Part shown: positions 27,674-36,084 of the stretch, in pieces
How the letters are laid out: every line of letters starts with the position of its first letter
Position numbering within the stretch: position 1 is the first letter of the stretch
Notes under the pieces: generated by a model
Told to the model about the DNA's origin: nothing
Databases searched by the model: none
The model's input: the letters and a program-made list of their open reading frames with translations, nothing else
Assembly (NCBI RefSeq): GCF_009833095.1
Contig: NZ_QRCB01000040.1
Coordinates: 1-64,000, forward strand
Direction of reading: 5' to 3'
DNA: 64,000 nt
From: Nitrosomonas sp. JL21
GTDB lineage: Bacteria > Pseudomonadota > Gammaproteobacteria > Burkholderiales > Nitrosomonadaceae
Program-made: the position numbers and the translations under genes

Positions 27674-27958
27674 CTAATCCTTGCCGACATAACCAGACTC
27701 ACCGGATTGCCGGCATCTGCACCGAACCCACCCCTTTTCTTCCGCTTTGCGCAATGCTTCATACCGGCAATGGACATCCATCAAGATAAGGATCCGTTGA
27801 AATTGAGTGCGTATGGTTGCAGGAGAACGGCAGAGGCGCTCGGCCAGGATTTTGGTATTGGTCGTCTTGATTTCAATGCAGCTCTCCAATAGCCGATTTA
27901 ACGCAGGTGCGAGCCGCTCGCATTGACAGTGATTTACGTCGTGAGAATTTGCATTCAT
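27674..27958 (-). CDS. LuxR/GerE-type HTH-only regulator
   Basis: 94 aa, with AAGGAG 6 nt before ATG 27958. Residues about 36-78 form a LuxR-type helix-turn-helix (ILAERLCRSPATIRTQFQRI, then LMDVHCRYEALRKAEEKGWV). No receiver or autoinducer domain precedes it; the N-terminus has HCQC and the tail CRCRQ, four Cys that might bind metal or a redox signal (inference). It is probably a DNA-binding regulator in the GerE style. It lies directly downstream of the FG-GAP/RTX gene on the same strand, across a long inverted repeat. Confidence 0.72.
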   Translation of the reverse strand: MNANSHDVNHCQCERLAPALNRLLESCIEIKTTNTKILAERLCRSPATIRTQFQRILILMDVHCRYEALRKAEEKGWVRCRCRQSGESGYVGKD

Positions 27959-28068
27959 ACATTCTCCTTCTGTGCCTTACAGTGCCAAGAAAGAAACTGA
28001 CACAGGCCCAAACTTTCTGATCAGCCCTACTACAATCTTAGGCTATGGATACCCAATCGATTTTGTTA

Positions 28069-28133
28069 TCTATCATTTTCAGCACCATGAGTAAATGCAT
28101 GATCTCAGAAACTCATGGCACTGAAATGATAGA
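28069..28133. repeat. long imperfect inverted repeat
   Basis: A 24-nt arm (28069-28092, TCTATCATTTTCAG then CACCATGAGT) pairs with a 23-nt arm (28111-28133), with one bulge and two mismatches, around an 18-nt loop. It begins 13 nt after the FG-GAP gene stop and lies just upstream of the HTH gene. No T-run follows. It could be a 3' stability hairpin of the large mRNA or an operator for the HTH protein. Confidence 0.7.
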
Positions 28134-28145
28134 CAACTCAATTCC

Positions 28146-30125
28146 TCAGGCGAAATCCGCCGTCACATGAACGCCGATCAACAGCGTAGCTTCGCCATTC
28201 GTGAAGGTATGATAGCCATGAGAAATGCCGTCATCTTCCCAGCCGCTGTCGTGTGCAACGACGCGATCATTTCGATTGCCATCGACAATCAGCGTGTTGC
28301 TGGTGCTTGACAGATTAAGCACATCCAGCGCAGTCAAGGTCAGCTTATTGGAACCGTTGCCCTTCAAGTCGATGGCTTCGATATCGCTGATATGCCCGCG
28401 CTCTTTGGTCAGATTCAGGTTCAAGTGACTATCGTCCAGTTTCAATGTATCCAGGCCAGCGCCGCCATCGGCCAATTGAAACTTGGTATCGCGAATTTCA
28501 ATCGTGTCATCGCCCGCGCCGGCATGAAAAACATCCTTTCCGCCGCGACCAATCAACGTATCGTCGCCATCCCCAGCGACCATGCAATCTATCCCTTTAC
28601 CACCCTTGAGCTTGTCTGCTTTCGCCGTGCCCATGTCCGTCACTTTGCCGTTGAAGTTGCTGCCGAAGATGACGTAAGATGAACCTGAGGCTTCGCCGTT
28701 CGGGTCAGCTTGAGGAGCGCCAACAACTAAATCAGCAAAACCATCCCCATTGATATCTCCTGCTCCGCTAACCGAATTTCCTAACACATCCCCCGCTTTC
28801 ACTCCATCCAGCCGCAAACCGTCATTGCTGCTAAGAGTTGAGATATCAAAAGTAGCGTCAAAACGAGCAGCTTTACCAAATATCACAAAACTAGAGCCAG
28901 CGTAGGCATTGCCATTCGGACTAGAATTTGGAGCACTAACCAATAAATCAGCGAGACCATCGCCATTGACATCGCCAGCATTACTCACCGATAAACCCAG
29001 CAAATCACCAGCCGCCGCTCCATCTATCCTGAACCCATTACTGCCATCAAGGCTTGACAAATCGAATGTTGCGCCAAAACCCGATGCCTTGCTAAACACC
29101 ACATAACTAGAATTGCTTAAAGAACCGAGAATCAGATCAGCAAGTCCATCACCATTGACATCGCCAGCGCTACTCACCGAAAAACCCGAAAAATCATACG
29201 CCGCTACCCCATCCAACCGAAAACCATTGGAACCATCGAGACTGGACAAATCCAATGTTGCGTTAAAACCATCAGCCTTGCCAAACACCACATAACTAGA
29301 ACCAGATCCACTGCCGTTTGGATCAGCTTCATGAGCCCCAACAATCACATCACTAAATCCATCACCGTTGACATCGCCCGCCCTGTTGACTGAAATGCCA
29401 GCAACATCATATGCCGCCATCCCATCCAGACGAAAACCGTTACTACCATCAAGGTCGGACAAGTTTAACGTGGCTGCAAAACCGCTAGCCTTACCAAACA
29501 CCACATAACTTGAACCGGAATAACTACCATTCGGATCAGCTTGAAGAGCACCAACAACCACATCATCAAACCCATCGCCATTGACATCTCCGGCATTGCT
29601 GATCGATTGGCCGGATAGATCTCCATTCGCTACCCCATCCATTTCGAACCCATTACTTCCATCAAGACTGGACAAATCCGCTACAGCATCAAAACCGGAT
29701 GCCTTGCCAAATACTACGTAACTGGAACCGGCTGCATAAGCTCCGTTTGGGCTGGCTAACATAGCCCCAATCAACAGATCACCGAACCCATCACCGTTGA
29801 CATCGCCCGCCCTGTTGACTGAATTGCCAGCAAAATCATCTGCCGCCATCCCATCCAGACGAAAACCGTTACTACCATCAAGGCCGGACAAGTTTAACGT
29901 GGCTGCAAAACCGCTAGCCTTACCAAACACCACATAACTTGAACCGGAATAACTACCATTCGGATCAGCTTGAGGAGCACCAACAACCACATCATCAAAC
30001 CCATCGCCATTGACATCTCCAGCATTACGAAGTGAAAAACCCGACAGATCATAAGCAGCCACCCCATCCATCCGAAACCCATTACTGCCGTCGAGACTCG
30101 ATAAATTAATAATATTCGTTGCCAT
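28146..30125 (-). CDS. seven-repeat FG-GAP propeller with RTX tail
   Basis: 659 aa from ATG 30125, chosen for the GGAGGG site 7 nt upstream (an in-frame ATG at 30218 would add 31 residues). Seven tandem repeats of about 65-72 aa follow, each with LDGSNGFRLDG, AGDVNGDGFDD (calcium-binding DxNxDG loop) and SSYVVFGKASGF. They match an integrin-alpha-type seven-bladed beta-propeller. The C-terminus has GGKGIDCMVAGDGDDTLIGR and AGAGDDTIE RTX nonapeptides and a terminal non-cleaved region typical of type I secretion. No signal peptide, no nearby T1SS genes. Probably a calcium-dependent surface or matrix adhesin. Confidence 0.85.
   Translation of the reverse strand: MATNIINLSSLDGSNGFRMDGVAAYDLSGFSLRNAGDVNGDGFDDVVVGAPQADPNGSYSGSSYVVFGKASGFAATLNLSGLDGSNGFRLDGMAADDFAGNSVNRAGDVNGDGFGDLLIGAMLASPNGAYAAGSSYVVFGKASGFDAVADLSSLDGSNGFEMDGVANGDLSGQSISNAGDVNGDGFDDVVVGALQADPNGSYSGSSYVVFGKASGFAATLNLSDLDGSNGFRLDGMAAYDVAGISVNRAGDVNGDGFSDVIVGAHEADPNGSGSGSSYVVFGKADGFNATLDLSSLDGSNGFRLDGVAAYDFSGFSVSSAGDVNGDGLADLILGSLSNSSYVVFSKASGFGATFDLSSLDGSNGFRIDGAAAGDLLGLSVSNAGDVNGDGLADLLVSAPNSSPNGNAYAGSSFVIFGKAARFDATFDISTLSSNDGLRLDGVKAGDVLGNSVSGAGDINGDGFADLVVGAPQADPNGEASGSSYVIFGSNFNGKVTDMGTAKADKLKGGKGIDCMVAGDGDDTLIGRGGKDVFHAGAGDDTIEIRDTKFQLADGGAGLDTLKLDDSHLNLNLTKERGHISDIEAIDLKGNGSNKLTLTALDVLNLSSTSNTLIVDGNRNDRVVAHDSGWEDDGISHGYHTFTNGEATLLIGVHVTADFA
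29416..30000. repeat. 429-bp intragenic duplication in the FG-GAP gene
   Basis: The DNA around 29416-29580 reappears around 29845-30000 at an offset of 429 bp with only a few substitutions (for example AAGGTCGGAC against AAGGCCGGAC). 429 bp equals 143 codons, two propeller repeats. This indicates a recent duplication or recombination-maintained identity of repeat pairs 1-2 and 3-4. Confidence 0.8.
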
Positions 30126-30218
30126 GTTATTACCCTCCATAAAGGAATAAAAATAATGACGTGCATGAGTCGTAGCTGCCGCTTTGGAAAGTTTTGAAAA
30201 ATTACTGCGCTCGTCCAT

Positions 30219-31245
30219 GCGGACTCCAAATTAGATCAAAATACACACTTATTAGTCATAAACTGCGATTTTCACTTCATTTCGCTTGCCTCTTTTTCAG
30301 CACTTTTCAGGGCATGACCGCGTTTATTTGCCGCCAATGATTCGACAAGCGCCCGGGCACGACGCGCAACTAAGAGTGTTCATATGCAAACACGCAAGCT
30401 TCGCAACACCGCAGGCGTGTTTTATTCCAGTAACTCTTCCAAGCGGTGGTTTCAGCGCTCCCCATTTCCGCAATGCTCGTTCCGGATGGCACAACCGTAG
30501 AAATAGCTTTGCGGATAACTGTTCAAACCTCACCGCCGCAGGCGCAGAATAATGACCAAGGCCCGGCAACCACGACCATTCCATGCTAAACCCGCAAAAC
30601 CCTGTCGTCTAGAAGGTATCTGTCCCGAAGCCTTGATTTTAATCAAAAGATATATAAGAACCGTAGAGAATGGCGCCAATAAAGCGTTTTCGGCGATCAG
30701 AATGAGTACATTACGGCTTGACTGCTTAAAACGGTCAAGTCATTTGTCCCGAAAAAGGTAAAATTTTTACTTTGTAGGCAAGCAATTTTGAGATTTTGAA
30801 GTAACTTTACTTAAAGCTATTTTTAAAGACTGTGAATGGAGAGCTACGGCAATGAAGGGATAAGGGATTGAAGCTATGATACTGAGATAGGGCAATTTAT
30901 TGAAAGATAGCTTCCCTATGGATTAGTGCTCAGTTGATAATTTATGATTTTTTGAAGGAATCAAATCCGATTGAAGGGCGTGATTAACAAAATCTCGTCA
31001 GTTCGCACTGATTCTTTGTATTGGTTTTCAGAACAAAGCTTTTATTTGAGCACGCAAGGTAGTCATGCTGACGCAAACGAGATGAAGCGATAGGCACCTG
31101 GAACGCAGCAACCAAAGCCTATCGACCAGATAGGCGAAGAAGTGAGTACCGCGCAACGAAGCGATTGGCTGGTGCAGTCAATGAATCAAAAGTTCCTCAT
31201 GCCGTTGACACCAGCAGATCAATAATTCGCCGTCGGACTATATTT
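30219..31245. other. 1-kb gene-poor stretch
   Basis: Short open frames of 67-88 codons occur on both strands between 30286 and 30761, with no ribosome site and no recognisable product. 30770-31050 is AT-rich with no features. The segment 31073-31167 resembles one at 61607-61691 (listed separately). I see no gene I can support. Confidence 0.5.
31073..31167. repeat. dispersed intergenic repeat, copy A
   Basis: About 95 bp that align by eye with 61607-61691: shared blocks include ATGAAG-GATA, a TATC-A-CA-ATA centre, AAGTACC-like text and CAACGAAGC-ATT. Both copies have the same orientation and lie just beyond the 3' end of a minus-strand gene. Divergence is substantial, so homology is tentative. 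Confidence 0.4.
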
Positions 31246-32526
31246 TCAGAATTCACTGCCCCGGCTTTTATCGACATCCTCCGGTTTCACCAGACTGCCG
31301 ACATTCCCCCACGCATTCCGGATATAGGACACTACCCAGGCAATTTCATTATCGTGAATGAGATGCTGATAGGGCGGCATGCCATACGGTCGCGGATTAC
31401 CGGCGGTAGCAGGAGGATACCCGCCATACAGCACGCTACGGATGGTATTCAACGGAGAACTCATGGTGACACTTCGATTCCCTGCCAACGGAGGATAAAT
31501 TTTTGGCACGCCTTCGCCTGATTTACCATGGCAATCTTGACAGTGCTTTTGATAGACTTCTTCTCCCTGCGCTAAATATTTCTGCACGCGTTCCGGCATT
31601 TTCGGCGCTTTGCGAGGCGTTTTGGCAATGTCTTGCTTTTCACCCAGGGATTGAAGGTAAACCGCCATCGATCGGATATCTTCGTTCGATAGATATTGCA
31701 GGCTTTGCCGCACGATCGTCGCCATCGGGCCAGAAGTCACGGCATGGCCGTTGATGCCCGTCGACAGCAGTTCAACGATATCCTCGATCGACCATTGACT
31801 CACACTGGCTTCTGTCGGTGATATCAACGAGGGCGCATACCAATAAGTGCCCATGATCTCACCGCCAGTCAGCTTATCATCCTGGCTCGCGCCCCATACA
31901 TTCCGGGACGTGTGGCAGGCATTACAGTGTCCAAGTCCCTGAACCAGATAATTGCCTCGATTCCATTCATCGCTTTTGGATTTGTCCGGCTGATAGACCC
32001 CTTCATTGAAATACCACGTTCTCCACAGACGCAGGAGCCATTGATTATCGTAGGGTGAATATAGCGTGTGGGACGGATTGGCTTGTACAACGGCAGGCAG
32101 GGAACGCAGATAGGCAAAAATCGCATCGGCGTCCGGCCGTGTGACTTTGGTATATTCGGTATAGGGAAAAGCAGGATACAAGTAACGTCCATCCTTCGAT
32201 TTTCCGTAATGCAATGCCTGCCAAAAATCTTCCTGATCCCAGCGACCGATTCCAGTTTCATTATCCGACGTTATATTGGGTGTGATGAATCGCCCGAACG
32301 GCGTATTCAGCTTACGGCCGCCCGCATAAGGTTCCCCTCCGCGCGTTGTATGGCAGCCCATACAATTACCCGCCCGGGCCAGATACTCTCCGCGCTGAAC
32401 CTGCTCACCGCTTGAATCAGCCACCGTCGGAGCTGCCGCAACCTGTCCTATCGACAGCAAACCGACGGCAACAGCAACGATGATGTGCCACTGACTTCCA
32501 AAACTCGATCCACCTAAACGTTTCAT
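31246..32526 (-). CDS. triheme membrane-type cytochrome c (dehydrogenase cytochrome subunit-like)
   Basis: 426 aa from ATG 32526, which overlaps the upstream stop by ATGA; the open frame extends further upstream without support. A signal peptide ends near GQVAAA. Three haem sites: CMGCH (55-59), CNACH (about 206) and CQDCH (about 335). The order and spacing, including NITSDNETGIGRWDQEDFWQAL and YPAFPYTEYTKVTRPDADAI, match cytochrome subunits of membrane-bound alcohol/gluconate dehydrogenases, which pass electrons to quinone or oxidase. No dehydrogenase subunit is adjacent; the partner is the diheme c4-like cytochrome, translationally coupled to it. Confidence 0.88.
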   Translation of the reverse strand: MKRLGGSSFGSQWHIIVAVAVGLLSIGQVAAAPTVADSSGEQVQRGEYLARAGNCMGCHTTRGGEPYAGGRKLNTPFGRFITPNITSDNETGIGRWDQEDFWQALHYGKSKDGRYLYPAFPYTEYTKVTRPDADAIFAYLRSLPAVVQANPSHTLYSPYDNQWLLRLWRTWYFNEGVYQPDKSKSDEWNRGNYLVQGLGHCNACHTSRNVWGASQDDKLTGGEIMGTYWYAPSLISPTEASVSQWSIEDIVELLSTGINGHAVTSGPMATIVRQSLQYLSNEDIRSMAVYLQSLGEKQDIAKTPRKAPKMPERVQKYLAQGEEVYQKHCQDCHGKSGEGVPKIYPPLAGNRSVTMSSPLNTIRSVLYGGYPPATAGNPRPYGMPPYQHLIHDNEIAWVVSYIRNAWGNVGSLVKPEDVDKSRGSEF

Positions 32527-33242
32527 TGCATCACATCCTTCCCGGACACGATAGTCCGGCAACGCTGCGCCAGTTCCGGTGCAAGCGCATCCGTTCCGGC
32601 TGATTCCCCTGATAAAGGTTGACTCGGGAGCCACATCGCCAGGGCATTGACCTCTTCCTGAGTCAGTTTCTTTGCGATTTCCGACATACAGTCAGGCGTC
32701 TGACCGCGCATGATCCCGCCATTGCGCCAACCGCCGAACTGTGCCGCCACATAGGCATGAGGCAAGCCCAGCAGACCCGGAATATACGGTTGTACACCCA
32801 TCAGTGCTTTTCCATGACAGGCATTGCACGCCGGAAGATCTCGCGCTGGGTCGCCGGAATTAACCAAGGTTTCAACTGACTGAATATCATCGGATGACAG
32901 AGCCTGAGCTACCGGCGTCGGATAGGTGTATGGCAGGGATGCAAAATATTGGGCAATTTCCTGCATATACTCATCAGACATATTCTCCAGCAAGATGGCC
33001 ATGGGTTGATAAAAGCGCCGGCCATCGCGAAAATTACGCAATTGATTGTAAAGATAACCCGCCGGTTTACCGGCGATACGGGGAAAATAGGCATCCCGAT
33101 CTATCCGGTCGGCTTCTTTATGGCAGATGATGCAGGGCTTGGCCCGCTCTTCCAACGTATCAGGTATTTCAGCCGAGTCGGGCTCGACAGCGTTTGCCAG
33201 AGCGGAAATCATCGATAACAACACGCAAGCAAGAAACTTCAT
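32523..33242 (-). CDS. diheme cytochrome c4-like protein
   Basis: 239 aa. A signal peptide (about 18 aa) is followed by two cytochrome c domains with CIICH (37-41) and CNACH (139-143), each with downstream Met candidates. GKPAGYLYNQLRNFRDGRR and LPHAYVAAQFGGWRNGG are the repeated c4/class I pattern (L-x3-Y-x3-Q-L-x2-F-x2-G-x-R). It would shuttle electrons in the periplasm. It overlaps the triheme gene by four bases, so the two are made together. Confidence 0.9.
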   Translation of the reverse strand: MKFLACVLLSMISALANAVEPDSAEIPDTLEERAKPCIICHKEADRIDRDAYFPRIAGKPAGYLYNQLRNFRDGRRFYQPMAILLENMSDEYMQEIAQYFASLPYTYPTPVAQALSSDDIQSVETLVNSGDPARDLPACNACHGKALMGVQPYIPGLLGLPHAYVAAQFGGWRNGGIMRGQTPDCMSEIAKKLTQEEVNALAMWLPSQPLSGESAGTDALAPELAQRCRTIVSGKDVMQ

Positions 33243-33372
33243 TGATATGGGAATCCCTGAAAATAATTATCTTGGAAATACCGGCAGCACTGATCACCAG
33301 TCAAGCTGCCATTGCCTCAGATATGCATTCAAATCGCATCATTATCGTGCCTATCGGCGCGCGATTATAGAT

Positions 33373-33453
33373 TTATGCGCCACGCAGCCCTGTTGCGACG
33401 AGCTGCAACCAGAAAGTGCAGTATACCACTGCTCCTAATGCAATCAGCCCCAT
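33373..33453 (-). CDS. possible 26-aa hydrophobic mini-protein
   Basis: ATG 33453 opens MGLIALGAVVYCTFWLQLVA plus six residues, one transmembrane helix with a basic end, placed between two cytochrome transcription units. A weak AGAGA lies upstream. Tiny single-helix subunits are known in terminal oxidases (CydX, CcoQ classes), but nothing here proves this frame is translated. Confidence 0.2.
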   Translation of the reverse strand: MGLIALGAVVYCTFWLQLVATGLRGA

Positions 33454-33504
33454 GATATCTCTGTTCAAGAAATTTTGAAAAGCTACGGCATTTGTTCCTA
33501 ACCT

Positions 33505-33543
33505 AAAAATTAAAAGAGCCTGCTCACATATTGCAAGCAGGCC
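33505..33543 (-). terminator. terminator behind the 50-aa membrane protein
   Basis: On the minus strand GCCTGCT and AGCAGGC pair around an 11-nt loop, followed by TCTTTTAATTTT. It lies 26 nt after the stop of the small membrane protein gene at 33569. Confidence 0.75.
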
Positions 33544-33568
33544 CTCATTTTGTATTGAAATTGAAGAA

Positions 33569-33721
33569 CTAATCACATCCTCGTAATAAAAAGATCATGA
33601 ACAGGATCGGAATGGGAATTCCCAGCAGCCATAACAAAATGTAACCGATTTTACCTTCTTGGTATTTTTTCAATGCTGTTGGCAAGGTAGTCAAAGGCGT
33701 AGAATTTTTTTTCGTCGACAT
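33569..33721 (-). CDS. 50-aa single-pass membrane protein
   Basis: Below the usual gene-size cut-off but well supported: ATG 33721 has AAAAGGAG 8 nt upstream, and a good terminator follows. The N-terminal 20 residues are polar (STKKNSTPLTTLPTALKKYQ), then EGKIGYILLWLLGIPIPILF and MIFLLRGCD form one helix with a Cys near the C-terminus. I recognise no named family; such GKIGY-LLWLLGIPIPI peptides recur as small hypotheticals in proteobacteria. It lies downstream of the peroxidase gene on the same strand. Confidence 0.7.
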   Translation of the reverse strand: MSTKKNSTPLTTLPTALKKYQEGKIGYILLWLLGIPIPILFMIFLLRGCD

Positions 33722-33837
33722 CGGAATGCTCCTTTTCGATTGAGTCTTTTCTTATAGAAACCATGCACATGAAAAATTTCATTGATATTTCACAGCAATC
33801 AGATCCATGATTAGTTTCATTTTTTTGGCGCGAGTCA

Positions 33838-35394
33838 TTACAGCACTCTCAAGTAAGCCACCAGATTGGCTTTTTCTTCGTCAGTTAATTTCAATCCCAG
33901 GACCAGATTGAAAAATTCCACCGTATCTTCGAGCGTCAGCAATCGGCCGTCATGCAAATACGGCGGACTATCCTTGATGCCGCGCAACGTGAATGTCTTC
34001 AGGGGTCCGTCACCGCCTTCCTTGAGGAAACGCTCGAGTTTCAGATCGTGCATTTGATGATCGAGATAAGCGGGCGGTTGATGGCAACTGGCGCATTGCC
34101 CTTTACCAAAAAAAACCGATTCGCCCCGGATTTCACTTTCCGTCGCTTTGGAATGATCGAGTTTGCCGCGCAGATCCAGTTTTGGAGCGGGTGGAAAATC
34201 CAGCATATTCTGGAATTGAGCCATATGGCTGACATGGACTCGGTCGATGACAGGAAACCCTTTTTTCATTGCGCGAATCGGATCGCCATTGAAATAGGCC
34301 GTACGGAATTCAAATTCGGTGAAATCTTCGACAGAGCGCAAACTTCGTTTCGACCCATGAATCTGCTGATTGTACATGCCGCGTAAACTGGTCGTATCCA
34401 ACCGAAAACGCCGCTCCTCGGGTCGGATATCAGGGCTCAAATGAAATTGCCCGGTCGTATGGCCGTTCACATGACAATCCAAGCAGGCCACGCCCAAGCT
34501 GGGGTGAGCACTTTTACGATCGTCGGTGGGATTGAATTCTTCCTGCGGCAGCGGGGTCAGCAGCATTTGCAGTCCGTTCAATTGCACCGGCGTCAGAATA
34601 TCCTTGAACAGTTCATAAAAATTATTGATCGACACGACTTCACCCCGTGATACATCGCCTAATTCCGGTCTGTTCTGCAGAAAAATGGCCGGGGGAAACT
34701 CAGGCAAAAACGCTTCAGGCAAATCGAAGTCTACGTCGAACCGTTCCAGTCTCGGGAACATCGCGATTTGATGAGGGGGAAATACCTGCCCGCCGCTGGC
34801 GTGCTTGGGATGCGGCAGCGCTGGGTAAGGAAACAGATTGTTAGCGCGAATATCATCTGACGACATTTGCGCCAATTTTTGCCAAGTAGCATCGCCCTGC
34901 AATCGAGCAGTGGGGCCAACGGCTAAAGGCTTGCCCCGTGTCATCGTGACGCTGGGATCGAGGCGGGGTTTCAAGTCATAGCGGCTCTGCAGCAATTTTT
35001 GCTGGGTTTTCATCACCTCATCGCGCTCAGCGATGTCTTTTTTCATCACCTCATCAAATGTTTGCTTGGGCTTGCTGGCATTGAAGGGATCCCGTGAAAA
35101 ATCAAATCCTGTCGCTTTTCCCTTATCGATTTGATTATTGAGATCCACAGTAATGGGCGCAGCTTTTGAAGGGGAAAACACTTCAGACCGGTCATGTTCA
35201 CTTTTTTTCTGTTCCTTACTCGGATTGGGAGCGCTCTGAACGGTCTGGGCCTCTTGCACCGCATCATGCTTATCCGGTTTGTCAGGCTTATGAGTTGGCG
35301 AGACGTTCTCATTTTTACTGAGCGCATTCGTTATTCCCATCAGAAAGCTGCTCAATCCAACAATAACTAAAAAAATCAAAGAATTTTTTTTCAT
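33838..35394 (-). CDS. diheme cytochrome c peroxidase / MauG-like protein
   Basis: 518 aa. N-terminal signal or anchor (about 5-25), then about 100 residues of Lys/Pro/Asp-rich low complexity not seen in classical CcpA. Two haem sites: CLDCH (about 305) and CASCH (about 432). The C-terminal TFTLRGIKDSPPYLHDGRLLTLEDTVEFFN is the hallmark of bacterial diheme peroxidases and MauG. It probably reduces H2O2 or oxidises a partner in the periplasm with electrons from a small cytochrome. The long first half makes it larger than CcpA (about 330 aa), so it belongs to an enlarged subgroup. The gene stands alone on its strand before a small membrane protein. Confidence 0.85.
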   Translation of the reverse strand: MKKNSLIFLVIVGLSSFLMGITNALSKNENVSPTHKPDKPDKHDAVQEAQTVQSAPNPSKEQKKSEHDRSEVFSPSKAAPITVDLNNQIDKGKATGFDFSRDPFNASKPKQTFDEVMKKDIAERDEVMKTQQKLLQSRYDLKPRLDPSVTMTRGKPLAVGPTARLQGDATWQKLAQMSSDDIRANNLFPYPALPHPKHASGGQVFPPHQIAMFPRLERFDVDFDLPEAFLPEFPPAIFLQNRPELGDVSRGEVVSINNFYELFKDILTPVQLNGLQMLLTPLPQEEFNPTDDRKSAHPSLGVACLDCHVNGHTTGQFHLSPDIRPEERRFRLDTTSLRGMYNQQIHGSKRSLRSVEDFTEFEFRTAYFNGDPIRAMKKGFPVIDRVHVSHMAQFQNMLDFPPAPKLDLRGKLDHSKATESEIRGESVFFGKGQCASCHQPPAYLDHQMHDLKLERFLKEGGDGPLKTFTLRGIKDSPPYLHDGRLLTLEDTVEFFNLVLGLKLTDEEKANLVAYLRVL

Positions 35395-35532
35395 TTTTTT
35401 CCCTCAGATAGATTCAATGAGTATTTTTGATCGTACGTGCTTAAAAAATACAGATCTGTTCGGAATCTAACATTGAAGGAAAAGAAGTTTCAGGTACTGC
35501 TGACCCTGGTTTTCAGGGAATAACTCCTTGCT

Positions 35533-35549
35533 CACCATTGAAAATGGTG
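35533..35549. other. small hairpin upstream of the peroxidase gene
   Basis: CACCATT-GAA-AATGGTG forms a 7-bp stem in the 255-bp gap between the peroxidase gene start and the PRC-barrel gene end. It may be an operator or incidental. Confidence 0.25.
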
Positions 35550-35592
35550 CAAATAGTGAAATCGCTTACTCATTCATGTTAGCTACTGAAGT

Positions 35593-35620
35593 AAAAAGAG
35601 CCGCGTTCGCGGCTCTTTTT
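35593..35620 (-). terminator. strong bidirectional terminator
   Basis: AAAAAGAGCCGCG-TT-CGCGGCTCTTTTT: a perfect stem with A-run and T-run on either side, 29 nt beyond the PRC-barrel stop. It closes that gene on the minus strand. Confidence 0.93.
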
Positions 35621-35649
35621 GAAGAACACGCTTAAAGAAAACCCTTTGC

Positions 35650-36084
35650 TTATTCCCGCGTTGTTCTCTGTCCCGCGGAAGTTCCTTCCCGGGTCGTACC
35701 ATAATACGAATGGATGGAATTCTGCCACGTGGGATCGGCCATGTCGGGCCAGTTATCCTTATCGAATCCCGGTGCCGATTCCAATTTTTCTTTATCGACA
35801 TCCAACGTGAAGCGCTTGTTTTCGGTATCCAGTTTCAGCGCATCCCAGGGCACCGCGAATAATTTGTCAGCAATTCCCAAGAATCCGCCGAACGACAAGA
35901 CAGCGTAGCTGACTTCACCGCTATCCATATCCAGCATGATCTCCTTGATGTCCCCCAGATCTTCATCCTGAAGGTTATAGACATCATTGCCAATCAGTGT
36001 TTCGGCACCCATGAGCTGCGGGCCTGGGCCACTGTCGTTCTCATTTTTGTACATGCCATAGGTATCGCGTTCTAAGTAACTCAT
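35650..36084 (-). CDS. PRC-barrel domain protein
   Basis: 144 aa from ATG 36084, with GGAG six bases upstream; two more ATGs lie 6 and 12 nt earlier. The PRC-barrel reads AETLIGNDVYNLQDEDLGDIKEIML and GEVSYAVLSFGGFLGIADKLFAVPWDAL, followed by FTLDVDKEKLESAPGFDKDNWPDM, the standard extended form seen in stress-related PRC proteins. Cytosolic, probably a binding module; often found with CsbD, BON and hemerythrin genes. Well terminated. Confidence 0.9.
   Translation of the reverse strand: MSYLERDTYGMYKNENDSGPGPQLMGAETLIGNDVYNLQDEDLGDIKEIMLDMDSGEVSYAVLSFGGFLGIADKLFAVPWDALKLDTENKRFTLDVDKEKLESAPGFDKDNWPDMADPTWQNSIHSYYGTTREGTSAGQRTTRE

Larger units (their letters stand above)
33243..33568. other. 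intergenic stretch between cytochrome genes
   Basis: 326 bp containing a possible 26-codon hydrophobic frame (33373-33453) and the terminator at 33505-33543. Nothing else is supported. Confidence 0.4.

Noticed and set aside
28146-30125. Tandem repeats considered as a CRISPR or tandem-repeat locus
   Set aside because: The repeats are in-frame protein repeats of about 200 bp without spacers.
30286-30761. Short frames on both strands in the gene-poor kilobase
   Set aside because: No start context, no conserved motif; composition looks like unselected sequence.
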